60,000 bases of DNA from Prorocentrum cordatum (Eukaryota > Sar > Dinophyceae > Prorocentrales > Prorocentraceae), in NCBI GenBank assembly GCA_963575745.1, contig CAUYUJ010015940.1:140001-200000 (forward strand), written 5' to 3'. Under the pieces are notes generated by a model. That model saw only the letters and a program-made list of their open reading frames with translations, was not told where the DNA came from and did not search any database. Numbering within the stretch: the first letter of the stretch is position 1; each line of letters begins with the position of its first letter. The translations under genes were made by a program, and so were the position numbers. Below are positions 50,816 to 60,000 of the stretch, piece by piece.

Positions 50816-53250
50816 GCTTCCCTAGAGGCTCCAACTCCTAGGTAGGGTCGCACTTAGATAATTGAGGACTGGCATGCCATCACGCAGGCGTCACCAACAG
50901 CAGGATCAGGGGTCTCCGATAACATTGTAACACAAAGGCCATAGCAAGGGGGGGCGCGCTTGGTACCTCGGGCCGCTGAAGGCTGTTCGGGGCGATACTG
51001 GCGATCCAGGAGAGCTCTCGGCAAGACGCAGCCGATGGACAAGCAAGCGGGGCATGGCTCCCTCCGAAAATCTTCGCAGACATTCGGAAGCGCTCCAGTG
51101 GGACAGGTAAGCCGTTCGAGAGCGCCGACTCCGTGGTGGGCTCGCCGAGTCTGGGAGAGCACGGAGAGGGCGTGGCGGCGCCGAGGCAGAGATCTGCGCA
51201 TCCTCCCGCCCCCCCCCTCCCATCCCTGGCCTGGTCGCGTCGGGCGCGCTCCCCTGCGTCAGGTTGCGGAGGGCATGCAAGCCGGAGGCCTCGGCCCCAT
51301 GAAAATAGAGAAAGAGGATGAGAAATATAAGGAAAAGGCAGAGGAATAGGGCAACAGCAGCAAGCGGCAGAAGGAGAACAGAAATCTGGTTTGGCCCACC
51401 ACACGAGTCCATAAAATTGGGCATTCAGCCGTGGCCGCTGCTGCCAAAGCTGCAGATGCCTCTCGCCTGCACCAGTCTTCACCACTGGCTGCAGATTCTG
51501 AGGAGGAGAAGGGAGGGAGGGGGGATGAGTAGCCCCAGTTGTCGCCCCTCATTGCTGCCAGCATCCCAACACCGGTTGCGCTCGTAGTCGCGCGGCCGAC
51601 AACATTGTCTCTGATCCCATGCACCAGCGCTCACAAACACGACACGTTCGGCTGATCGCTCACACTTCCGTCAAACGCACTGCTGTGCAAGCGGAAATAA
51701 TCCATTCGACTCATGTCGTTTCATGCCGTACACTACCCTGCCCTCCTCCCCGCTTTACATCCCATCCCAGTCGGATTCCGGAGCCACGTCCAGCCAAGGC
51801 GACAGAGGCGCTCCCCCAAGGAGAAGGAAGTCCTTCTCATGATCGCCGCGACAAGTAGACAAGTGGAAAGCCAACTGCGAGCGGAAAGCCGACTGCCAGC
51901 CCAGGCCTGCAACCGCTCGTGGTATATGTGCTGACCCAGCGCCTCCAGTACCGCCTCGACGCCGCCGAGCGCCACAACGACAGCCCTCGAGGGCGGCCAA
52001 TGCATACGTAAAGAACATGGTGTTTGTTTGCGTGCGCTTTTTTTTTTCTTTCGGGCCTGATGGCGCTAAAGATGTCTCAAGATTGCCAAGCGTGGCCCAA
52101 GATTGCTTACATGATCTCCCCAGAGGGACTCAAGGTGACCCCAGGACAGCTCTTAGGCAACCCCGGGAGGCCAAACACCATTGAAACATGTTTTGTCTCA
52201 ACGATTTGATACTCCCACCCTTTAGTCCCAAAACTGCTCACGATGGCCCCCAGAGAAGCCCGACAGAGCCGCAACAGGAACCCAAGATGGCTGGCGCAAG
52301 AAAGGCCGAGACCCACTAGGGCTTCAAACAACCTAAGAGGGCCCCGAGACGGATCCATGAGGGCGGCGCGAAGGCCCTGAGATACCCGAATTGTTCGGCC
52401 ACGCACGCGTCGATGCTATCCCACGAAAGCTAACTTGGCCCAGGTACCCCCCTCAAGGAAAATACGCATGCTCGGTTACCCCTGGAGGTCCACCATTACT
52501 GCCACTTTGGCCAGAGACACAAGAGTCGTCCCCCCCACCTCCATACCGACCACGACAGCACAGGTGGAGGGGAGTATCGGGTAGACGCGTCAAGGATAAT
52601 GGTGGAAAAGGAAGCATCGTCAGCAGAAGCTGTTATATTCCGAACGGCCAAAGCCGCACGATCGATTCTGCAATGCGGAACGAGGAGAGCATACAAGCGA
52701 GGAAGATAGCTACCACACTCGCCAGAAACAGAGGTACATCAGTATCGATACTGTGTAGGTGTCTGTCACTGTGCGGCCAATGCATCGCAATGTCCATGTC
52801 GACTCACTGAATGCGCGTTTACTCTCAGTGTTCGGGGGCCCCTCTGGACGGTCCGAAGCTTCATGCCCAAACCACCGAACATATAACGCTCCAGCAGAAA
52901 GAAAGCAGTGGAACGCGTATTGGCTAGATTGCCAGGGGGGGCAAAGAATGCACCACTTGTCGGCCTTGCGAACAAGAAAGCCGTCATCAAACTTACATCG
53001 CCGAGAATTAAGCCAAGGACTTCATCTGTCCTCACGCACTGACAGGAACACAGCCATTCTGCAGTAATGCAGTCTATTGCACCACCACCAATAGTCGCTG
53101 ACAGTGGAAGACACTAACTCCATTATCACTGCCTTCTCCCATTGCCGGCGGTACCAACTGCAACCTAGTTAGCACGGCTACACGTGCAACCTATATACAT
53201 ATATATGTGTGTACTAGAACCATCGCGCGCGCTTCGCGAGCGCTCAAATT
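50816..53250. other. 2.4 kb with no recognised gene
   Basis: Open frames on both strands up to 201 codons, none with recognisable motifs. 51300-51350 is GAAA-rich. 52060-52380 has CAAGATGGC/CCAAGATTGC words reminiscent of 37480-37600. A TATACATATATA patch is at 53192-53206. Confidence 0.4.
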
Positions 53251-53254
53251 CTAG

Positions 53255-53515
53255 CTAGGGTCATGATCATCGTCATCAATGTCATCCTCATCCCCGTCAT
53301 CTTAATCGTCATCGTCATGGTCATGGTCATCTTCACCATCACCATCACAACAATCATCAGTATCACCAGTATCATCAGCATCGTGATCACCATCGCCACC
53401 ATCGTCATCGTACTTCTCAGCATCATCACCCGCATCATCAACATCATATTGGTCGTCGTCGGCATAGTCATCGTCATCATCATCAGCGTCATCGCCGTCA
53501 TCATCCCCAGTCCAC
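53255..53515. repeat. Degenerate ATC array
   Basis: CATCGTCATC-type triplets with many GTC variants. Confidence 0.9.
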
Positions 53516-53619
53516 TGCAGTCCCATTACCCTCCTCTCCCCGTTCTCCCTCTTCCCATCATCTTATACTCATCCTTTTCCTCGTCGGCGTATCCCTGAAA
53601 GGGATCCCTGTTCCTTCAC

Positions 53620-53955
53620 CTCCTCCTCCTCTTCCTTATCCTCCTTCTCCTCCTCCTCCCTGTCTTCCCCGCTCTTCGGTGTGTCCTTCCTTGTGCTCCC
53701 TCACCTACTTCACCTCCTTCCTCCTCTCGAGCCCTCTTCATCCTGCGCTCCCCTTCCCTCCTAGTCCTCAGCATCCCTCCCCGAGCCAGAGAATCAGAGA
53801 ACAAGACAATCTTACAAGAACAATGTCCCTCCTCCTCTTCCCCCTCCTCTTCCGCTTCTTCGTCCTCCTGATCTTCCTCCCCCTCCTCCTCCTCCTCCTC
53901 CTCCTCCTCCTCCTCCTCCTCCTCCTCCTCCTCCTCCTCCTCTCCTCCTCCTGCT
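53620..53955. repeat. TCC-rich tract with pure (TCC)n core
   Basis: Core at 53878-53945, flanked by CCT/CTT pyrimidine sequence. Confidence 0.9.
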
Positions 53956-53979
53956 CTTCCTGTAAGAATCCACTGGTGG

Positions 53980-54600
53980 CCCCTCGGGCTTCCTGGGGGC
54001 TCTCTTGGGCCGTCTTGTAGCTCTTCTGTGCCGCTTGAAGCTCTCTTCAGCCCATCTTGGAACCCTCTTTGGGGCCTCTATTGAAGCTTCCGGAGGGGCC
54101 TCTTGGGAGCCTCACGGGGCTTCTTGGGAGCCTCTTGAAGGCCTCTGGGGGCGTCCTAGGAGCCTCTCAGGCCGGAGACCTTGAAATGTCGCGCTCTTCG
54201 GGCCCTCTTGGGTCGCTCTTGGGCCTCTCTTGGGGCGCTCTCGAGGCCCTCTTGAACTATCTGGGGAGTCTCCTGGGCCGTCTTTGGGCATTCTTGAGAG
54301 CCTCTTCGGCCGTCTTGGAGCGATCCGAAGGGCCTCTGATGCCGTCCGGGACCATGGGGAAGCGGAACATGCGAGAGCGCAAATATGCTTCAAAAACTAT
54401 CGGAAAATGTATGATTTCCGGCTTCTGGGGCCCTTTGTAGGGGCCTCTAGAGGCGCTCTTGGGGCGTTTTGGCGGCGTCGTCGGCCGTCCTGAGGCCATC
54501 TTCGGCGTGTCTGGGGCCTCTTGGGGCTGTCTTGGCAATCTTAAGGGCTCTCTTGGCGTGTCGTGGCGTGTTTGGGAGCGGGCCCCGGCAGTCTCAGGAG
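53980..54600. repeat. Degenerate CTCTTGGGGCC short-period repeat
   Basis: Words such as GGGCCTCTTGGG, CCGTCTTGG and GGGCGCTCTTG recur with an about 20-bp period over 600 bp. The reverse complement matches the CCAAGAGG repeats at 37481-37585. Confidence 0.8.
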
Positions 54601-54659
54601 CCCTGGGACTCCCCCAATACCCCCATGTGGGGGTACGGCACCGGCCCGGGCCCCCCCCC

Positions 54660-54830
54660 TGGCCTATTCCGAGAGATAGATAATTATATCGGAGGTGAGG
54701 GGGTGAGATCGAAGTGGAACGGAGAGCCCCCCTACCGGGAAATCGATTTCGGTTTCGTGTTCGTGCGTGCCGTGCGTGCGGGCGAGGCGAAGCTGCGTGG
54801 GCGGGCGAGAGAAAGTCTCCTGTGGCTGAG
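54660..54830 (+). repeat. Dispersed repeat E, copy 2
   Basis: Inverse of 19590-19735: ATCGGAGGTGAGGGGGTGAG, GGGAAATCGATTTCG, CGTGCGTGCGGGCGAGGCGA and GCTGCGTGGGC. Confidence 0.75.
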
Positions 54831-55045
54831 GCGCGGCCGGACCAAATGACTGCTTTCCGGGCGGCCGGTGGCCCGCGGTGTCCCGCCGGTGTCCCGCGAA
54901 CGTCCCGTGTGGCTGACGCGCGGCCAGACCAAATGACTCCCTTCCGGGCGGCCGGTGGCCCGCGGTGTCCCGCCGGTGTCCCGCGAAAGTCCCGCGGTGA
55001 ACCCGCGGTGCCCCGCGGTGTCCCGCCGGTGTCCCGCGGTGTCCC
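54821..55045. repeat. ~87-bp tandem unit, 2.5 copies
   Basis: TGTGGCTGA at 54821 and 54908, then CCAAATGACT, TTCCGGGCGGCCGGTGGCCC and GCGGTGTCCCGCCGGTGTCC in both. The end runs into GTCCCGCGATGATGATG, the start of the GAT array. Confidence 0.85.
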
Positions 55046-55047
55046 GC

Positions 55048-55082
<35 letters not shown>

Positions 55083-55083
55083 C

Positions 55084-55117
<34 letters not shown>

Positions 55118-56055
55118 GTGGTGGTGATGATGATGATGATGAGATGAGATGATGATGATGATAATGATAATGATGATGATGATAGTGATGCTGATGATGA
55201 TGCTGCTGCTGATGATGATGACGTCGATGATGATGATGATGATGGTGATGCTGCTGATGATGATGATGAGGACGATGATGATGATGATAATGATGATGAT
55301 GGTGTCCCGATGGTGATGATGATGATGTCGATGATGATGATGATGATGATGACGATGATGATGATGCTGATGGTGTCCCGATGATGAGGATGATGATGAT
55401 CATGATGATTATGTTGATGATCATGATGATGACGATGATGGCGTCCCGATGGTGATGAGTATGATGATGTTGATATTGATGATGCTGATTATGATTGTGT
55501 CCCGATGATGATGATGTTGATGATGATGAGGTTGATGATGATTATGGCGTCCCGATGATGATGATTATTATGATGGTGATTGTGATGATGTTGATGATGA
55601 TGGCGTCCCGATGGTGATGATGATGATGATGATGATGCTGATGTTGTTAATGATGATGATGGTGCCCCGATGATGACGACGATGATGATGATGCTGATGA
55701 TGATGTTGATGATGCTGATGATGATGATGTCGATGATGAGGATGAGATGATGATGATGGTGTTCCGATGATGATGATGATGCTAACGATGGTGATCATGA
55801 TGGTGTCCCGATGATGATGCTGCTGATGATGATGATGATGACGATGACTGTGTCCCGATGCTGCTGATGATGATGATGATGTTGATGATGATGATTGTGA
55901 TAATGGTGATGATGATGGTGGTGGTGTCCCAATGATGTTGATGACCGTGATGATGATGATGTTGGTGTTGATGATGAGGACAGTGTCCCGATTATGATGA
56001 TGTTGGTGATGATGATGTTGATATTGATGTTGATGTTGTTGATGATGATGATGAT
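55046..56055. repeat. (GAT)n array punctuated by GTCCCGATG
   Basis: About 1 kb of GAT triplets. The word G(T/C)GTCCCGATG or a one-base variant occurs about twelve times between 55303 and 55990, spaced about 40-100 bp apart. Minus-strand frames read as Ser/His runs broken by GTPS. Confidence 0.95.
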
Positions 56056-56285
56056 GACGTTGATTGTGAGAGCGGTTGTGATATCGATAGTGAAATCGAT
56101 AGTGAGACCGAATGTGATATCGATTGTGAAATCGATTGTGAGATCGATTGTGAGATCGATAGTCAAATCAATTGTGAGATAGATCGAGTGAGATCGATTG
56201 TGAGATCTATCGAGGGAGACCGATCGAGCGAGACCGATACTGAGATCGATAGTGAGATCGATAGTGAGACCGATCGAGTGAGACG
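56056..56285. repeat. 12-bp GAGATCGATAGT tandem array
   Basis: About 18 units of TGAGATCGATAG/TTGTGAGATCGA with GACCGA variants; every unit contains GATCGA or GATATCGA. Minus-strand frames read TIDL/TIDF repeats. Confidence 0.9.
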
Positions 56286-56295
56286 TTGGTTCCTC

Positions 56296-56339
56296 ACCCC
56301 CCGAACCTCCTTATCACCCGAAGGGTGGTCGTATAGGTG

Positions 56340-56345
<6 letters not shown>
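56296..56345 (-). repeat. Dispersed repeat D, copy 2
   Basis: AACCTCCTTATCACCCGAAG and GGTGGTCGTATAGGTGTA are the inverse of 19286-19330. Followed by TA, GA and A-runs to 56432. Confidence 0.7.
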
Positions 56346-56377
<32 letters not shown>

Positions 56378-56432
56378 AAAAAAAAAAAAAAAAAAAAAAA
56401 AAACGAGAAAGAGAAAGAGAGAGAGAGAGAGA
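56346..56432. repeat. (TA)n-(GA)n-A26-(GA)n compound tract
   Basis: Four simple tracts in direct succession. Confidence 0.95.
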
Positions 56433-56479
56433 TTCTAGGCGAAAGACCCAACCATGTGCAGTTGTGAATACCGGAGTTG

Positions 56480-56995
56480 TGATTCTTTCCTTCGGTGGAG
56501 CTCCCTAGCAGCATGCGAACGCAGCCGATGGGACCTTCCCTATGGGGCCACGAAACGAGCGAGGGGTGTGCCGATTTGGCGGTGGAACCGAATGCGAACG
56601 CAGCCACTGGGGCCTTCAGTGGAGCACCCTGTGGGGCCACGAAACGTGTGAGGGGTGTGCCGAAATAGGTGCGGAACCGCATGCGAACGCAGCCACTGGG
56701 GTCTTCGGTGGAGCTCCCTATGGGGCCACGAAGCGTGCGAGGGGTATGCTGAAATGGGGGTGAAACCGCATGCGAACGCAGCCACTGGGGCCTTCGGCGG
56801 AGGTCCCTGTGGGGCCACGAAACGTGTGAGGGGTGTGCCGAAATGGCGGTGGAAACGCATGCGAACGGTAGCCACTGGGGCCTTCGGTGGAGCTCCCTAT
56901 GGGGCGGAACCGCATGCGAACGCAGCCACTGGGGCCTTCGGCGGAGCTCCCGATGGGGCCACAAGACGTATGAGGGGTGTGCCGAAATGGGGGTT
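56480..56995. repeat. 89-bp tandem array, six to seven copies
   Basis: GCATGCGAAC-like starts at 56511, 56590, 56679, 56768, 56857 and 56912 (the last unit has a 34-bp deletion). Each has GCAGCCACTGGGGCCTTCGG, GGGGCCACGAA and GAGGGGTGTGCCGAAAT. Confidence 0.9.
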
Positions 56996-57639
56996 GGGAG
57001 GAGGGAGGAGTGGGAGGAGGGGGCGAAAGAGAAGGATAGGAGGAGAGGAGAACGCGGGGCGCTGTCTCTTCAAAACGAAGACCCAACACCACAGGATGGT
57101 TGGGAATACCTATAGGACAAGGCCCCGTCATCTGCAATATCTCTCTCCTCGCTTCTCTGCTAGACACTCAGTCTCCTGGTCCTGCCCCTGGTTCGTTCTG
57201 GCCTTTGTGAGCGGACGGTTTGCGCAAGCTTGCTGACATTAAAAACACTTCGAGTCTACATCTTCTTCGAACGTAAGGGGCTGGGCGCGCTAACGCAAGG
57301 CTAACTACTACATACCGAAGATGCAAGCGTCTGCTTGCAGGCATGCAGCAGCGGCCTGCTGCTCTCCGTGTCGTGCGCGAGGCTCGCCAAGGTAGTCAAA
57401 GCGCGTTCCTGAAATTGCCGCCGGTCCCCGCTGCCCCTACTGCTGCTTCAAGCGGGCGTCCCTGCCATTGGTTGCCAAAGTCCGCCCATTCCCCCCCTCA
57501 TTCCACCATCTGTTACCCTTACCCGAAGCCTGTCATGCCGCTGCTGGAGCTGATAGCTTGGAATAGCGTTGGCTGTGCTGCGGCTCCTGCTTCTAAGACT
57601 GCTGAAGATGTTGCCCCCTATCCTCCTTCTCGTCCTCCT
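56996..57639. other. Unassigned region
   Basis: A GGAGG patch is at 56996-57055. No gene recognised; the open frame starting at 57343 runs into the following TCC/ATC array. Confidence 0.4.
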
Positions 57640-57780
57640 TCTGGTCCTCCTCCTCCTCCTCCTCCTCTTCCTCCTCCTCCTCGTGATCATCATCACCACC
57701 ACCACCACCATCACCATCATCATCATTACCACCAGCATCAGCATCAGCATCAGCACAATCATCATCACCATCAACATCAA

Positions 57781-57814
<34 letters not shown>

Positions 57815-58096
57815 GTCATCGTCATCATCATCATCATCACCATCATCATCACCATCGTCATCATCATCATCACCACCACCACCATTATCATCATCATCGT
57901 TGCCATCATCTTCATCCTCATCATTATCATCATCACCCTCAGCATCGTCATCAGCATCATCAGCATCATCATCAGCTGCGTCGTCATCATCATTACCATC
58001 ATCATCATCAGCAGCAACAGCAGCATCATAAGCATCAACTTCATCATCATCCTCATCATCAGCATCATCATCAGCAGCATCATCATCATCAGCATC

Positions 58097-58142
<46 letters not shown>

Positions 58143-59130
58143 GCATCATCATCATCATCACTATCATCATCAACAGCAGCAGCATCGTCATCATCATCAT
58201 CACCAGAATCACCATCATCAGCATCAGCATCCTCAGCATCATCATTATCATCATCCTCATCACCATCATCCTCGTCATCAGCAGTATCATGATCATCATC
58301 ATCATCATCAGCATCATCATCATCATCAGCATCATCATCATCATCATCATCATCATCGTCGTCGTCGGCGTCGTCGTCGCCATCATCAGCATCATCATCC
58401 TCATCATCCTCATCAGCATCGACAGTAGCATCAGCATCATCCCCATCAGCATCATCGTCATAATCATGATTGTCATCAGCAGCTCATCCTCATCATCAGC
58501 AGCAGCATCATCATCCTCATCAGCAGCATCAGCATCACCATCACCGTCGTCATCGTCAGAACCATCAACATCATCCACATCAGTATCACCGTCGCCATGA
58601 ACATCATCCTCATCATCACGATCAGTAGCATCACCAGCATCGGCATCATCATCAGCATCATCATCAGCATCAGCATCGTTATCAGCATCATCATCAGCAT
58701 CATCATCAACGTCGTCATCATCATCGTCAGCATCATCCTCATCAGCAGCATCATCACCATCATCACCATTAACAGCATCGTCATCGTCATCAGCAACACT
58801 GTCAGCATCATCATCCTCATCATCAACAGAATCATCATCATCATGTTCATCATCATCATCGTCAACCTCGTCAACCGTATCATCATCGTCGTCATCGGCA
58901 TCGCCACCGTTATCGCCATCTTCATCGTCTTCTTCGGCATCAGCATCATCAGCAGCATGATCATCGTCATCGTCAGCATCATCCGCAGCAGCAGCACAGG
59001 CAGTAGCAGCAGCAACAGCATAAGCTTCATAAGCATCGCCATCGTCATCGTCATCGTCATCAGCATCAGCATCAGCATCATCATCATCGTCGTCATCATC
59101 ATCATCATGAGCATCATCATCATCGCCCGT
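57640..59130. repeat. (TCC)n then (ATC)n array, ~1.5 kb
   Basis: TCC at 57640-57685, then CAT/ATC/CAG triplets to 59130, with pure (CAT)n cores at 57780-57815, 58105-58142 and 58330-58358. The longest trinucleotide block in the window. Confidence 0.95.
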
Positions 59131-59340
59131 CGACCTCCTTCATCATTCAACCTCCCCCTCCCCCTCTGGCTCTTCCTGCTCCTCCGCCTCCTCCTCCTCT
59201 TCGCCCTCCTTCTGCGCCTCGTTATCCATTCTCCTCCTCCTCCTCCTCATCCTTATCCTCCTCATCCTCCTCATGCACCTCCTCCCTCCTCCCTCCCCCT
59301 CCTCATCCTCCTCATCATTCTCCTTCTCCCTCCGCCTGTA
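59131..59340. repeat. TCC/CTC-rich tract
   Basis: Degenerate pyrimidine triplets after the ATC array. Confidence 0.85.
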
Positions 59341-60000
59341 CTCCCTCCGCCTGAGCCGCATCACCACCCCTCCCAGGTATAAAAGTATAAACAAATGAAT
59401 AAGCAGATATACGTATATGCATGTACATGTATACAGATGAAGAAATAGAGAGAGAGAGAGACAAAAAAGAGAGAGAGAGAGAGAGAGAGATGTACACCGT
59501 TCACGGTACGCAACGCGGGGGTAATCTCGCCGCACGCGATCGCAGTCACCGAGGGACGCGCCATGCCACAGCCGAGGAGAAGGGCCTCCATCACTATGTG
59601 CGCCGCCAGGGCCGTCTTAGTGGGCCATTCCGATCCATGCTGCCCGTGCGATGGCAGAGGCCCCAGCACCCTACAGAAAGCGCCAAGCCGAGATTAGCCA
59701 ATGAGAGGGCCCCCGGACCAGCCAGTACTCAGCGGAACACCGACGTCTCCAGCCCGTGCACTTGCAGACGAGACTGCCAGCAACCGCACCCATCGCGATG
59801 TGAGTCGAGAAGACCAGCTACGAACGCTTACAAGCGAGACTCTCGGCCTTGCGGAGAGCCTTCGGCCATTGATCGGAATGGATCCGATGAGAGCACCCGC
59901 ATCGAAGGTGGGACGGGGGAGAGGGCACGGAAGGAAGAAGGCGCCTGCGGGCGGGGGGGGGCGAACGGAAGAGAGGAGAAGGGGAGGTCCTGCACGTCGG
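59341..60000. other. Right end of window, unassigned
   Basis: (GA)n tracts at 59446-59492 preceded by a TATACGTATATGCATG patch. The remaining about 500 bp shows no recognised gene. Confidence 0.4.

Overview
This window looks like nuclear DNA of a dinoflagellate. The reasons are a near-perfect relic of the dinoflagellate spliced leader at 46933-46955, the high GC of the non-repeat parts, the near absence of intact host genes, and a dense mix of decayed retroelements and simple or tandem repeats. I cannot name the species. I see no rRNA gene, tRNA gene, CRISPR array, bacterial operon or bacterial-type gene.

Layout. 238-5976 is a decayed Ty1/copia LTR retrotransposon on the minus strand, with gag, protease, integrase, RT and RNase H all recognisable but split over several frames. 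6030-6700 is a dispersed repeat with 83-bp tandem units that ends in a TCC tract; a second copy lies at 26740-27550. 7790-8562 is a 206-bp tandem array. 8590-11234 is the 3' half of a LINE-type element (RT tail, RNase H, Cys-rich tail) on the minus strand. 11960-14700 is mostly ATC trinucleotide arrays. 14908-16800 is the only clearly recognisable host gene: a large exon of glucosidase II alpha (GH31) on the minus strand, with a 34-bp inverted repeat beside its 5' splice boundary. 17360-18440 is a 51-bp minisatellite with a 256-bp higher-order period. 19-27 kb is mostly low-complexity or unassigned DNA.

27637-31774 is the most interesting block: a plus-strand retroelement with a GIY-YIG nuclease domain followed by a Penelope-like reverse transcriptase. 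It is bounded by about 430-bp direct repeats and lies between two TCC microsatellites. 32210-34805 is a 5'-truncated LINE on the minus strand with a pentamer tail. 34.8-41.5 kb is a mosaic of minisatellites, TTG, ACT and TCC tracts and several families of dispersed or inverted repeats. 42-45.3 kb is GC-rich and may hold a decayed minus-strand gene. 46933-48761 looks like a processed retrocopy of a trans-spliced mRNA (leader relic at the 5' end, A26 at the 3' end) carrying a broken polymerase-like gene. It is followed at once by two long palindromes. 49.6-60 kb is again repeats and unassigned DNA.

There is no pathway to reconstruct. The window mainly records repeated retrotransposition, including probable reinsertion of host mRNA, and expansion of trinucleotide tracts into which several elements appear to have inserted or from which they were seeded. 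Most long open frames here are translations of microsatellites and were left out.
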